This document shows, in pieces, positions 21,957 through 33,339 of a stretch of DNA of 64,000 bases (the stretch's first letter is position 1; the number at the start of each line of letters is the position of its first letter). The stretch spans positions 2,222,564 through 2,286,563 of the forward strand of contig JAKTNV010000009.1 of assembly GCA_022747635.1 (NCBI GenBank). The letters are read 5' to 3'. Origin of the DNA: Hetaerina americana (lineage: Eukaryota > Arthropoda > Insecta > Odonata > Calopterygidae). The notes beneath the pieces are model-generated. The model was not told the DNA's origin, ran no database searches, and saw only the letters and a program-made list of their open reading frames with translations. The position numbers and the translations under genes were made by a program.

Positions 21957-22474
21957 GCTGCCTGGTCCCCCTTATGCGCTTAACTGACTCCAAATTGCGA
22001 TGAATTGAGAGAACCATCTCATCGGGCGCGAATCGGACTTTCAGCCACAAGTGGAAGCTCATGTTGATGACAGGGTGACAATTATTTCATTATTACCCTG
22101 CCACTGACGCCTACTCACTTCAACTCGTGGTGAAGTACGTGGCGATGCATGGATCTGATGCGCCGTTTAAATTCCATGACAATGGCTACAATCTGTCGAA
22201 AAGAAGGAAAGCGAGGAAACAAAAAGTGTTCAGAAGACTAAAAACCGGTTTTATTCTCTATCGAGGGTGGTGACCTAGCAGCACCCCTATGGCCACGTGC
22301 CCTTGCGGCGGCTTGCGGGGTAGACGTAATGGGAACCATAAGCACCTTACACAAATCTTTTGCCGACAATCACGCGGAACATTATTGCAGTATTCTGCTT
22401 TCCTGAGACAAATGTGGAAAATTCACCCTTCGTCACGATTCATTTAAGTTTCTTCCGGTCGTTTTAGGATGAAA
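21957..22474 (-). repeat. 520-bp dispersed repeat, inverted copy of 5047-5566
   Basis: Reverse complement of 5047-5566 across its whole length, including the embedded LINE-type hairpin (GGCGGCTTGCGGGGTA at about 22306). It lies between a truncated mariner and the 5' end of an RTE-like LINE. Confidence 0.85.
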
Positions 22475-22481
22475 TACCACG

Positions 22482-22968
22482 TCTGTTCCTCAGTGAGGCG
22501 GCTGCAATGGCGTCTGACCCCAGTGGGGCGGCCATTGAGCGATGGTGTCACGTTAAAAACACTTTTGAGAAAGGCAACGGGAAAGCACCTCAATTATCAT
22601 TCCCAAGATTGAAATGATGGACAATACAGAGATTTTGAGTCCTGGCAACTACGGGGCTCGGCCCAATCGGCCGTGTGTCTTGCCCGGCAGCGGAGGAGAC
22701 AAGCCTTCCGTGGTCGTCATCCAACGAAACCCTTGCATGGGAAAACCGACAGCAGCAGTACAGAAGACGCAAGAGAAGAAGAAGCCCAAAATAGTTAAAA
22801 TAGGGACTTGGAATGTTTATAACAATGCCGAGGACAGGAAAATTAGATAATATTTGGTGAGAGATGGAAAAAAGAAATATAGATATTTTAGAGGTGCGAT
22901 GGATATGCAAGGTGAGATGGAAGGATTGCGGGGATTACTGGAATGATAGTTATGGATTAATAAACAGC
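22482..22968 (+). pseudogene. RTE-like LINE 5' UTR and start of endonuclease domain
   Basis: Starts with the 5' block shared with 17565-17710. A frame then reads NYGARPNRPCVLPGSGGDKP and QRNPCMGKPTAAVQKTQ, followed by KIVKIGTWNV, the first motif of the exonuclease-endonuclease-phosphatase (AP endonuclease-like) domain. A second frame continues with MEKRNIDILEV, CKVRWKDCGDYW and SYGLINSGK. A frameshift lies near 22830-22860. The element breaks off at 22968, where a SINE begins. Confidence 0.75.
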
Positions 22969-22969
22969 G

Positions 22970-23095
22970 GCAAGCAGACCACAAGTGCAAAATATTTCCT
23001 TGACCGGGACTTGAACTCCGGATCTTTTGAATTGCCAGGCCGATGCTCTAACCACTTGAGCTATCGAGGAAACGTAATTTACACTGAAATCGGCT
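22970..23095 (-). mobile_element. tRNA-derived SINE or tRNA pseudogene
   Basis: On the minus strand a tRNA-like head is visible: TAGCTCAAGTGGTTAGAGC (D arm and A box, complement of 23045-23063) and CCGGAGTTCAAGTCCCGG (T arm and B box, complement of about 23003-23020), spaced as in a tRNA. Downstream it reads AAGGAAATATTTTGCACTTG. The anticodon arm does not fold convincingly, so a SINE head is more likely than a working tRNA gene. It abuts the TA array. Confidence 0.6.
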
Positions 23096-23107
23096 TTGTA
23101 GGGTGTG

Positions 23108-23134
23108 TGTATATATATATATATACACATTTGA

Positions 23135-23192
<58 letters not shown>

Positions 23193-23247
23193 TCAAATTA
23201 ATTATATTTATATTATATATATTTATATTATATATATTATATATATT

Positions 23248-23310
<63 letters not shown>

Positions 23311-23326
23311 TATATATATTTATATA

Positions 23327-23357
<31 letters not shown>

Positions 23358-23387
23358 TTATATTATATATATAATATATATTTATAT

Positions 23388-23419
<32 letters not shown>

Positions 23420-23421
23420 AA
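23108..23421. repeat. Long TA-rich array
   Basis: About 310 bp of TA dinucleotides with interspersed TTATAT and ACAT variants. Ile/Tyr repeat frames across it are not genes. Confidence 0.95.
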
Positions 23422-24728
23422 CCACCATGTGTGTGTTTGTGTGGGTGTGTGTGTGAAAGTGTAATTTTAAATAAAGGGAATAAAGGTAATATGTTGGATC
23501 GGAAGAATGCAATTTCACTGTGAAGTATGCCAAACAAATACGGATCTTCAGACTTCGTAAAAGCCAAGCGATAAATATAATCAGTAATTTTACAGTACAT
23601 AGTAATCTGTAAGTTAATTAAGTGAATGTACAACATCTAAATAAAAAGAATATGTAATATTCAGCAACTGTGGGTGTTTGACACATCGTCATCTTATTAA
23701 TATATTTATTTTAAGATAATTTGCTACATCAATACGCTTCGATAGGTATCATTAAGGTGAGAATACTAAAGACAATAGAGATTCAAGTATCACTATTAAT
23801 GAACTTTAATCTATAATATAGGGACAATTTCACATTCTACCTATTTCGTGACTCAATTCCCCTTGCCTAAACATTTTGTTCCAAGAAAACATGCACTTAA
23901 ATAAATCAACAGCATCCATTATTTTCCCTACAATTGAGTCCACGCCAATCTTTGATGGCTGACACTGGGTGTTCTAAAAGGTCTCTCTCTCTCGCCCCTG
24001 AATTGAAAAGCACAAAATCGCCGAACCATCTCATTTAATCATTTCCCTTCGTCCCATGCCCTCCGCCTTCTCCTACTCCTCCAAAATGTCCCACCGCGAG
24101 CGTCGCCGTTGGAAGTGATGTATCACTTTGCCACCGCTACCACATGACACCACTCTAGCGGCGTCGCGAGTGAAAACAAATGCCTCTTGAAAAAAGACCA
24201 ATTGCTGGACGTTGGCCTTTCCAAGCGGAGGCGACTCCCCCCCCCCCCCTCCCCCAGAAGTCACTGCGGGCCCGCCGCGATGCCCTTCCACTATGCCACG
24301 CATACCATCGAAGCTTCCCAGCAACCCCAAGCAAGCAATACACTCACGGCTTCCCACAGAAGCGACCATTAACCGCCAATTAATTAAGTTTAGGCGCGCG
24401 CGGTCACCGCTGGTTACATCGATTACACAGAAAAGACAAAGACGACCGGCGCTCCCACAAAACATTGCAGTTGAAAGAGCATTCTTGAGACGGGAACACG
24501 ATTCAGCACTCTAGTTTAGATCACTCCCTTCTTTCATTTAATTGAGAGGATAGGTCGCAGGTGAATGCCGCCTCCGCTTAATGGTCGCAATCGCCCAAAA
24601 GCGATCTCACATCGACGGAAAACTGCCACGCAAGCAAGTATCGTACCAGTGTATCGATATTGGGATTTGAAAATTCGCCGATTTGGGAATTAGCAGCTGC
24701 GTGCCGATCTCTTAGCATTATTAGGAGA
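23422..24728. other. No recognisable feature; C-run at 24236-24255
   Basis: AT-rich, then GC-rich around 24060-24450 with a run of 14 C. Overlapping frames on both strands (one of 130 codons on the minus strand) resemble no family. Confidence 0.4.
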
Positions 24729-25452
24729 AACTAAAAGAGAGGTGTAATTTCGGTCTACTTAGGCCTCGTTTGGAATATGCTGCAGGTATTTCGGATCCTT
24801 GGGAGGAAATTTGTCAAAAAGGATTAGATGAGGTCCACAGAAAATCCGCCAGATCCCTGACAGATTGTTAGAACGAGAAGACAAGTGCAAGAGGTTTTTA
24901 AGGGGAATTACGGGCTGGGAACCACTTGAGGTATAAAGAGAACAAGCGAGACTGAGACCTTTAAAAAAGTTTCAGAACAGACGAGTTTTACGATGACACT
25001 AAAGGAATTATTAGTATGGCCCCACAAGCTATTAAGGTAGATCAGACCACACATATGATAAGATCAGGGAGATAGACTCCAGGACAGATGGATACAAATG
25101 CTCGTACTTTTCCCGAACAATCAAAAATCATAATAGTAAGACACCAAAGTCATTTTAAAAATATTAAAGACATTCAATTTACATGTCAGTAAAAGATGAA
25201 ACTTTGCTTAGGCACAAGGCATATACGTAGTTGTGCATGTGTATGTTAGTTGATGGTCCACGTATTTGCATTCGTGTAAGTCATAAAGGTTATTCCATGA
25301 ATATATAAGACTTTGTGAGTGTGGATTGGCATGAATTTGTTGGTTTTGCATGGGGTCTAATTCTCTTTAACGGGTGGTGACCTAACGCACCCCTCCACAC
25401 GCTATTGTGGCGCCTAGTGGGGAATACTGGAATACAATACGTAGGCGTAGAA
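24729..25452 (+). mobile_element. LINE 3' part: RT C-terminus (amber copy), UTR and tail
   Basis: Aligns with 150-870: AAAAGAGAGGTGTAATTTCG (VKERCYFAL), GGATCCTTGGGAGGAAATTT (DPWEEI), then TGTTAG at the same codon as the amber stop of the first copy (about 24867-24872). The rest is frameshifted. UTR blocks (CGGGTGGTGACCTAA), a weakened hairpin (CCTCCACACGCTATTGTGGC) and the tail GTAGGCGTAGAAG follow. It is decayed. Confidence 0.8.
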
Positions 25453-26780
25453 GCGTAAATCGGTACCCACTATTGAGAACATAGAAATAAAGTATGGAGC
25501 GAGAGATGGATAGAGGCAATATAGATATTTTGGGTCTATGCGAGGTGAGATGGAAGGATAGCGGGGGTTACTGGAGTGATAATTATAGAATAATATACAG
25601 CGGTAAGGACGAGAGCCAACGAGGGGTTGCCATAGTATGAAATGAAGAGGTAGGAAGATGCGTAGTCAACATAGAACAAGTAAAGGATAGAACATTACTA
25701 GTAGAGATAAAAGCAGAACCGACGAATTTGGTTATTATTCAGGTATGCCTGCCACCGAGCAACCATACAGAGAAAGAGGTCGTTAGGATACACGATCAAT
25801 TACAGGACATAATCGCGTGTTGCTGCAGGAAAACATCTGATAGTGATAAGGGATTGGAATGCGACGGTAGACAACGGAAGAGATGGTGATGAGGTGGGGG
25901 ACTACGGTTCAGGCTCGAGGAATGACCGCGGAGAGAAAGCAGTTGAGTTCTGCAGGAGACAGGGGTTAGTCATCACCAACACTTGGTTTAGACACCACAA
26001 AAGGCGTAGTTATGCATGGAAAATGGCTTGGAATTCACCAAAAAATTAGCTAGAAACTATAATCTGTAGGAACAGATTGAGAAAGTGATTAATTCTCAAG
26101 TTTCTCAAGAGTGGATGTGGATTCAATAATGAGTGAGGAGGAGCCGCGAACTGAAGAGGAAAAATGGGAAAATATCAAAAAAGGGATACAAAAAGCCACA
26201 AAAGACACTCAAGGAATAGTAAATGAACTAGGAAAACATGGATTAAAGACGATGTGATTAGAAAGATATACGAGAGAAGGGAATAGAAAAATCTACACAA
26301 ACAAAGAGCTTGGTAGAAGAAAGTACAAACGGTTGTAAAACAAACTGAATCGGAAAAGTTACAGGTCGAAAGAAGCGTGGTGGGAGAAGCATTGTGGATG
26401 TGTGGAATGTTTAAAAGGAATGCGAAACGGATAAAATAGATAAACAGGAAGGTTTAGACGCTGACAGGAAGAAAGAAAGAAAGGAAAACCGCTGCAAACA
26501 ATCAAATATGAGTCGGGGAAATTATTAAATGAGCCAGGGAAGATTGAAAAGGGATGGAGACAGAAAATATGAGAAACTAGATGGTCGAGGCATTAGGCCA
26601 CAAAACCAGCACACAGAACGGGAATACGATGATCATACGAGCATCATTAGTCAAGGTATAAGTACTTGGTTGTGAGATGAGAAGGGCTTTTCGGAAGCGA
26701 CATCAAATAAGACCTTGGAGGTCGATAACATTCCCGCTCTCAAGGGTTTAGGATAACTTGGGAGCATTCGGAATTTGCAA
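25453..26780 (+). pseudogene. RTE-like LINE: endonuclease domain, linker and RT start, decayed
   Basis: Begins directly after the previous LINE's tail. Readable segments in order: MDRGNIDILGLCEVRWKDSG, YSGKDESQRGVAIV, then VVNIEQVKDRTLLVEIK, and VIIQVCLPPSNHTEKEV; after a shift IRDWNATVDNGRDGDEVGDY, NDRGEKAVEFCRRQGLVITN and TWFRHHKRRSYAWK, the GD/NxxxG and RYTW-type motifs of AP-endonuclease domains. Then come the linker WENIKKGIQKATKDTQGIVN and, near 26690-26750, SNKTLEVDNIPAL, which matches the RT entry of the copy at 52510 (SNKAVEVDKIPGELLKRLG). Many stops and frameshifts are present. The RT palm is missing. Confidence 0.75.
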
Positions 26781-27309
26781 ATTTAAATGCAAATAATTAA
26801 TAATTTTGGATTTTGTTTTCATGCACATTAATAATACCGGCAAGTTCTACTTCTAATCAAAGCTCTTAAAAGAAATTTCCGATGGTTTCAATTTATTTTG
26901 TCCGCTGGGAAATAAGACATCTAATGGAAAACTAGCGAAGGAGCAATCGATGAAAATCATACAGAAAATACTTCTCGACTTGTTTACACAAATTCACTGG
27001 AATTTACTACACCATTTTTTATTTTCCAGTACAAATAAAAAAATGGATTTTTCCTTAGTAAAAAGACTATGACTCCTCATCACTTAATACTCCTGGGAAA
27101 CGAAAACAGAAAACTGCGCGCAGGAATTTACGTCCGTGCAGTCAACGAGACGGAGGGAGGGGAAGTGCTCCCGTACGTAATTGGCCTATTGGCACTAATA
27201 ATCTCAATAAAGAAAATTTTTTAAATTCTCACGATGTCAGACGCATGATTTAATTAAGTCGGAGTATAGTAAAGTAAGTACACAGTTACCTTTACAATAA
27301 TCATTGCCA
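26781..27309. other. No recognisable feature
   Basis: AT-rich sequence, no signal seen. Confidence 0.45.
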
Positions 27310-27440
27310 CATATATTTATATATACTTATAGAGATCTTAATAGACATGACAGCAATCGCGTAGGAGACAATTGGAATTGGTAGTGTATACACCTCGATG
27401 TCCGAAATCAACGTTTTAAAGAATTAACGCCCATCTTTTC
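27310..27440 (+). mobile_element. LINE 3' UTR fragment
   Basis: Contains TAGACATGACAGCAATCGCG and GTAGGAGACAATTGGAATTG, shared with the UTR of copies near 14080, 36190, 39410 and 54930 (minus). It ends before the hairpin. Confidence 0.6.
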
Positions 27441-27891
27441 GTACTTTAAATTCCAACAAAATCGATGCTTCGGCATTGGTCGATCGCTGCGCGATGCACT
27501 CTCTCCCTCTGCCGGTGTTCCAGAAACCATGGCATTTCAACCTCACCTACACGACGTTTCGATCTTATGTCGGCCGCGTCCTCTTGAATTATCACTTGGC
27601 TCAGAACACAGCTTTGGGTTCAAGAATACGTGTAAAAGCGTAATTAATCCTCCGGGCAAGAAGAGCCATTAATTCCCGAGCGCCCCCTGATGGCCGCGCA
27701 CTGCCTGGCACACGACCAGATGATGACGACTCCGCGTCGCACCACATACATGTACATTCCGGCGGCGAACGTGGCATTTCTTCCAATTAACACCTCGATT
27801 CACTCGAAGATAAAAAATAGAATGGAAATCCATTGGTCACCCGGGTTCAGGGTGACTCGTAGGCACGCAGCACCATGCGCCCACGAAACAG
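27441..27891. other. No recognisable feature
   Basis: Moderate GC; no frame or repeat that I can assign. Confidence 0.4.
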
Positions 27892-28150
27892 CGCATACAT
27901 AGTACCCCGTAAAGCCGCAACTGGGGCGTGTGGCGGGGGGTGTTAGGTCACCACCCGTAAAAGAGAATAAAACCGCATGCAAAACCAATCAATTCATGAA
28001 AATCTACACCCACATGAGGCCTATATATTCATGCAAAAACCTTTTTAACTTGCACGCATGCAAATACATAAAAATATCAACTGACTAACATATACAGGCA
28101 CCTACGAATGTAGCATAAGTCTATCCAATGACGTGTAAAATTAGAATTGA
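27892..28150 (-). mobile_element. LINE 3' tail, minus orientation
   Basis: Reverse complement of the family 3' end: TACCCCGTAAAGCCGCAACT and GGGGCGTGTGGCGGGGGGTG (hairpin), TTAGGTCACCACCCGTAAAA, AACCGCATGCAAAACCAATC, TTCATGCAAAAACC and CTGACTAACATATACAGGCA. There is no coding part. Confidence 0.8.
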
Positions 28151-28159
28151 ATGGTAAGG

Positions 28160-28520
28160 AGGGGAAATTCTTGGCCAGATTTGGCAAGGAAGAAAGTCAT
28201 ATTTCACGAAGCAATGCACACCAACACACAAGTTGCCATGGCAGAAATACGCGAACATACGAATTGTTGCCACACCCGCGTTGCTCTTATTCAAACCCGC
28301 CGGTTTGGCTCCATTTACGTAGATTTCCATCTCTTCCCCAAGCTCAAATTTTTCCCCAGTGGACAGGGATTCTCTTCAAACAAAGAACCAACATCCGAAG
28401 TAGAAGACGGCTGGTATTTTGCAGGCCCTAAGGAATCTAAATTTCGAGATGGGATCGAGACATTGGGACATCGCTGGACCAAATGCATCAGTGTGGAGGG
28501 AGTCGTTTGTTTCCATTCCA
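28160..28520 (+). pseudogene. Mariner transposase C-terminal relic
   Basis: One frame reads LARKKVIFHEAMHTNTQVAM, where intact relatives have a HQDNAPxHTS motif, then FHLFPKLKFFPSGQGFSSNK and FRDGIETLGHRWTKCISVEG, the DFxLFPxLK-to-GDYVEK landmarks. The second catalytic Asp motif is altered and the PPYSPDLAPSD segment is scrambled. Only the C-terminal third is present. Confidence 0.75.
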
Positions 28521-29029
28521 CTCCCGAGAACTTTTCTAATTAACCTCGTATCTTAGAATCTATGCGACGATCGTTTCATTTCGCCGGGGCGGGATATTTG
28601 GAAACGCAAGAAGTGAGTGGGCTCATGCAATGAAGGAGGAAATCGAGGAACCCGGAAAAACGACTCCGACCGAAAATTAAAATTCCGCTCCCACCAAAGC
28701 GAGCGTGCTCGTGGCACGACACACGAGCCGTGGACATGGGACGCGATCTCTCTTTCTCCCCCACCGACGCGGATGGAGCAAGGACGTCCCTCTCCACTCG
28801 AAGGGCGTGTCGACCGCCTCGCTCGGCGATCGTCACTTGTGGCCGATGGATCTGATGGACCGGGAATAGGAATCGACGTTTTTAGAAGTTTTAAGTATAA
28901 ATGTAAAGCAGCCACTGGGTAATAAACTTCATTGTAGTTATTAAAATATTGTTTGTATGTGATGTGGACGGCATTTTGTATGTGATGTGGAAGTGTCATT
29001 GTATGTAAGAATATTTTGTCTCTTATCTG
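28521..29029. other. No recognisable feature; GC-rich 28690-28860
   Basis: Overlapping Arg/Ser-rich frames on both strands, no family resemblance. A near-duplicate word TTGTATGTGATGTGGA occurs at about 28952 and 28976. Confidence 0.4.
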
Positions 29030-29156
29030 TTTTTCTATTGCGTGCATGTATGTAATTTTCGTTGTAAGAGTTATCTTTGACCAAACTTGACCGTTGCCAC
29101 CAGGGAAATCGCCTAATTGCAACGTAATTCTAAAATAAATAAATAAATAAATAAAT
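29030..29156 (+). repeat. (AAAT)n run, possible 3' tail of an unidentified retroelement
   Basis: AATAAATAAATAAATAAATA at about 29132-29155 follows CCAGGGAAATCGCCTAATTG. A short simple-repeat tail after unique-looking sequence is typical of a LINE or SINE 3' end, but no coding part or head is recognised upstream. Confidence 0.4.
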
Positions 29157-30860
29157 GGTTGGAAATTAACACTCCGCCGTAGGACGTGATGCTAGACAGA
29201 CCTACGAGTGATATATTTGCTTCGTGACTGTTCACCTCTTTTCCTCTTCACCGAAAACGTCAGGTCGGAGGGATTAGAGTTATTCCGCGGAGTTTACAAA
29301 AGTATATTCCACGAATTTCTTTAAAATTGTTGGTCTTTCATTAATACTGCATTGTCAAATCGAGTTTAAATAATGTATTTTGTACTTAATACGATGTGTG
29401 CCAACTGAATAACCATCGAAAATGGTTCATAAAAAATGTTCAACGCCAGAAGAAACTTAACTAATGAATTGTTGCGCAGCAAAGCAAGCGCGTTCCCACT
29501 TATTTGGTGCGCTAGGATGGACGAGGAGAACCTACATGCTTGGAACTACATCAAAAAAATGACTGTAGACGTAAAAACGTTCCTTAAATATGTTTGGCGG
29601 AGGGAAAGCGAGCTCTCAGTCCAGACTCAGCCGAAGGCATCGGGGCGTGCATGCTTTGAGGTGGATTCCTAATGAAAAGGCACGAAACCCTTTTCGTAGT
29701 TACAAAACCGGGTAATGGTTTTTGCGTAATTCCGAGTTCTTTATACAATTCATGCGGTAGTCTTTTAAAAAGATTTCCATTTATTTCTTTTAATTTAGTA
29801 AAGATTTTAAGCACCAGTTTCGTATTCATTTTCTCTTATCGGACTATATTTAACTCTTTATAGATTATCCGTGTTTTTATATTTTGCTTTCATTGTTAGG
29901 TCATATAGAATTGTATTTCAATAATGTCAAACCTTTTACTTTATTTATATGATGTTTGACTCCAGGGTAATTTTTCGGTCATTACTCCTTGACAGTAAAT
30001 GTTTTAAGAGATGCTTTGTGTCACGTGTAGTCCACTTACATTCACGCGTACTTTCCTGAAGGGTGCGTGCATTATTCAAATTTATAAATTTTTTAAACCT
30101 AATATCTAAATTCTCTTTTCAGCAACGAATACATAACTCAAGTATAACGCCTCTCTTGTCATTGTATTTTTAATAAATACGTCATTTTCATACTAATACT
30201 AATTTGCACTTATTACAGAGCAATTTTGATTGAATTGAATCATTGCATCTACAGTGTAAATATCAATCCATAAAAATTATGCATTCGAGGATCATCGTTT
30301 CAGCAGAGGTGACGATTTATTAAAAAAATAAATACTGTGCATGAAAACACAGCCTTATAACGACAATGCCACACATAATAAGGATGTTTTAAGCATTTTA
30401 TCGGAATATTCTCCCGACAACGTTTTTGCACCGCCAATGAGTATGCTGACATGCAATTATTAACTTTCTACTTAATCCAGTAAAAGTATTTTAAAAAGGT
30501 CCTGGCAACAGGAGACATTAGGCAACAAGTGGATGATTAGAAGACCTGACGTGGACGTGATTTGGACTTAGAGAAATTTCTTTTAACTTGCAAAAGTGCC
30601 TCACCCAATATTTCTCGTGCAATTAGTAAAATAGAGACACTATGCAGACAGTAAGTTCCGCGATATGACGAAGCGAGGGTTCGGAATAACTCGTGAAGCG
30701 GTTGCCCGGCCAATATGAAAGCACTTTTACAAAATCATTTTTCCGCGCGAAATTCAAATTCCCTAAAAGAATGATTGGGCATCTATTTTGTGCATTTATC
30801 GATTCTAGATTTTAAACCAGTCTTTCGCCCTTTTTAAGTATAACAAATGGCTAATTTATC
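29157..30860. other. No recognisable feature, AT-rich
   Basis: About 1.7 kb without family motifs on either strand. The longest frames (about 80 codons) lack support. Confidence 0.45.
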
Positions 30861-31153
30861 GGCTGAATTAACCCTTGTTTTGAATTGAGTCTTCCGTCGG
30901 CATGTACACAAATTTGAACGTTATTTGATAGATGTTACTACATTCTAAGGTCCATGAGTAAGTTACTTGATAGTATATGTGTTTGCATGCGTGTAAGTTC
31001 AAAAAGTTTTTTCGTAAATATCGTATTCGCCTCTATGGTTGTAGATTTGCATGAATTTGTTGGTTTTGCACGTAATTTTATTCTGTTTTACGGGTAGTGA
31101 CCTTCCGCTACACGCCCTTGCGGTGGCTTTCGGGGTATTGTGTAGATGTAGAT
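30861..31153 (+). mobile_element. LINE 3' tail
   Basis: Begins with GCTGAATTAACCCTTGTTTT, followed by ACTTGATAGTATATGTGTTT, GAATTTGTTGGTTTTGCACG, TTTTACGGGTAGTGACCTTC, the hairpin (CCGCTACACGCCCTTGCGGT...TTTCGGGGTATT) and GTAGATGTAGAT. The AACACCCCC block before the hairpin is partly deleted. Confidence 0.75.
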
Positions 31154-31306
31154 ATCAGGTTGGCAGACCCAGTCGGCTTTATTTCCGCAAAAATTTTAGT
31201 TTTCAAATCTGCATGAATCGTCTTGTAATAGTGGGGGCCTTTCGTATAAATGGTTGTGGTCCTTTCTTATTCCTTCTTTGCGCACAACAAATAACTTTCA
31301 TCAGGT

Positions 31307-31500
31307 GAATTAACTCTTGTTTTGAATCAAGACTTCCTCCAGCATGTACATACAAGTTTGAAACATCATTTGATAGATTTTTTAAGGAACGTATTTCTTC
31401 TTCCTCTTCCACATCCTCCTCCCATATCACTCACCCTTCCCACCTGGTGCTTGCACCCCCTGCCACGCGCACTATTTTGTAAGATCGCGGGGTATTTATG
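31307..31500 (+). mobile_element. Diverged LINE 3' tail
   Basis: GAATTAACTCTTGTTTTGAA repeats the start of the preceding tail copy (GAATTAACCCTTGTTTTGAA at 30864). It ends with CACCCCCTGCCACGCGCACT...GATCGCGGGGTATTTATG, a degraded hairpin. Confidence 0.5.
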
Positions 31501-32214
31501 TCCAAGTCGAAAAGTTTCTACGATTCGAGAGGCGAGTATTAACGGCGTGAAGACCAGTTCACATGGAATCCAAGAACTCACCGAACGCAAGACCGTAATA
31601 ATTCAAGAAACCAAGGCCTAATCTGAATCTTGGCATGCGGGGAGGGGAGGAGGGGTCACGGCTGCAGCGTCCCTCTCTCTCTCTCTCCGCCAGAGACGTC
31701 TCCCCCATCCGCCGGGAGGCTGCGCCGAGATTCGGTCGGGGCGCACGGGTGAGGCAACCCTCCGCCCAAAATGAAAACTTTCGCCTGCCATTCACCCCAC
31801 TTTCCTCAAGAGTGCAGAGCGTGCATTCGAAGCGCCGCGAGCAATGGGATATCCTCGGTTACCCCCGCACCGATCCCCTCGCCGTTCCTCGCAGCCCCTT
31901 CCGCCCCCTCCGTCATCCCGGAAATCGCAGCCAGAGGGTTGGAGAGAGAGAGAGAGAGAGAGATGCAGTACATCGTGACCACCAACAGCTCGACCGCTAC
32001 TTCGAGAAGGATTGTCACTCCGAAAGTATGTAATCTGGGTCGAGTCATTGTTTGCTATATTTGCACACGGCGTAGAAAATCCACTTAGGCTCCTCTCCAC
32101 ACTCGGAGACGGTCTCCTTCGACTATCGACCGGAAAGCAAAGAACGGAGTACTCCCCGACATAATCGCGAGGACCAACGCTTTGATGAAACAGGCTCTCG
32201 GCGAACGAGGCTGG
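31501..32214. other. No recognisable feature; (CT)n and (GA)n runs
   Basis: Short runs of CT (31672-31686) and GA (31941-31962) lie in GC-rich sequence. Arg/Ser/Pro-rich frames on both strands are not supported as genes. Confidence 0.45.
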
Positions 32215-32380
32215 CTGGCCTGGGCGGCACCAGGAATGCCGCCACGCACTCCGGCGGGGGCTTGCGGAGTATTGTGTACGAAATGCGGATGAATTGTGTA
32301 CTATACATGTGTAACTGGTGCATTATCACGCCCCGCCACACGCCTTCGCGATGGCCTTCGTACATACAGGTGTCTTGTAT
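32215..32380 (+). repeat. Two degenerate copies of the LINE tail hairpin
   Basis: GCCGCCACGCACTCCGGCGG with GGCTTGCGGAGTATTGTGTA (about 32238-32280), and CGCCCCGCCACACGCCTTCG (about 32329-32350), resemble the family hairpin but lack full flanking UTR blocks. Confidence 0.45.
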
Positions 32381-32640
32381 GCATCTACATAATACTCTGC
32401 AAGCCGCCGCGAGGGCGTGTGGCGGGGGGTGTTAGGCCACCACCCGTTAAAGAGAACAAAGCCACATCCAAAACCAACATAGTCATGCAAACCTACACTC
32501 ACAGTGGCGTATACATTCATGCAAATATCCTTTCCACTTACACGCATGCAAATACATATACTATCAACTAACAAACAAATGCACCTTAGAATGTAGTAAA
32601 AAGTTATCTAATTCCGTGGAGTTTAGAATTGAAAAGCAAG
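32381..32640 (-). mobile_element. LINE 3' tail, minus orientation
   Basis: Starts at ATCTACATAATACTCTGCAA (tail), then AGCCGCCGCGAGGGCGTGTG (hairpin), GTTAGGCCACCACCCGTTAA, ACCTACACTCACAGTGGCGT, TTCATGCAAATATCC and ACTATCAACTAACAAACAAA. It is tail-only. Confidence 0.8.
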
Positions 32641-32684
32641 AATTGGAATAACTGATTGAAGCACTTTTCCACTTGATAATTTTT

Positions 32685-32790
32685 TATTTTATTTTACGAC
32701 CGGGTTTCGATTATGATTACATCATCATCAGGTGATGACCTGATGATGATGTAATACATCGAAACCCGGTCGTAAAATTAAAAAAAAATT
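32685..32790. ncRNA. Inverted pair of hammerhead-like motifs
   Basis: Plus strand: CTGATGA (32740-32746), one extra T, stem GATGT/ACATC (32748-32752 with 32756-32760) around an AAT loop, GAAA (32761-32764), then CCCGGTC ending at 32771, where hammerhead cleavage would fall. The minus strand mirrors it: CTGATGA at 32731-32725, a weaker stem and GAAACCCGGTCG to about 32697. Together they form a ~100-bp inverted repeat centred near 32736. Core CUGANGA, GAAA and GUC all match the hammerhead; the extra base before stem II and the tiny stem III (ACC/GGT) do not fit a strong monomeric ribozyme. Confidence 0.5.
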
Positions 32791-33339
32791 GTATCATTTA
32801 TTCATTATGTTCGACCTCCACCACATCACGCCCCCTGAAGCTACTCAATTTGTTAATGAACTGGAAATTTGACCTTCACATGGACATACAGTGGTCTCCT
32901 CACCCTGGGGTTCGTTTACTGGGGGGTGCTGGAGTACGTCAAGTCCATCGTCGCCCGTCTGCACTGTGTGGTGCATGCACTGCGTGTCCCCGACGAGTGT
33001 GCACGAGTGGCATACGCAGTAGATTCCGAGAAGGACGCAAATAGCACTGCAAGACGGTGCACGCCCGGGACGAGGAAGTGCACGAGTGGGTGCGGTCCGT
33101 CAGCGACATACCTCTTTCGGCAGCACTGCAATTGATCGTCCCCGACTCCCAGTGAGTGGGATAACTGTATCGACAACGCTTTTGGTCATTGTTACCGAAT
33201 GAAACCATTCCACGGTCACACGCTGCTAGCGGGTTTGCGCTTTTCATTTGACTGCCCCTAATACTTTTGTTAATTTACATTCGCGTCATCCACTATACAC
33301 GCATCGTTTTCTAAAAACAATGAAAGTTCACCACATCAG
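32791..33339. other. No recognisable feature
   Basis: Contains frames of about 60-100 codons in several frames around 32850-33250 with no family resemblance. Confidence 0.4.
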
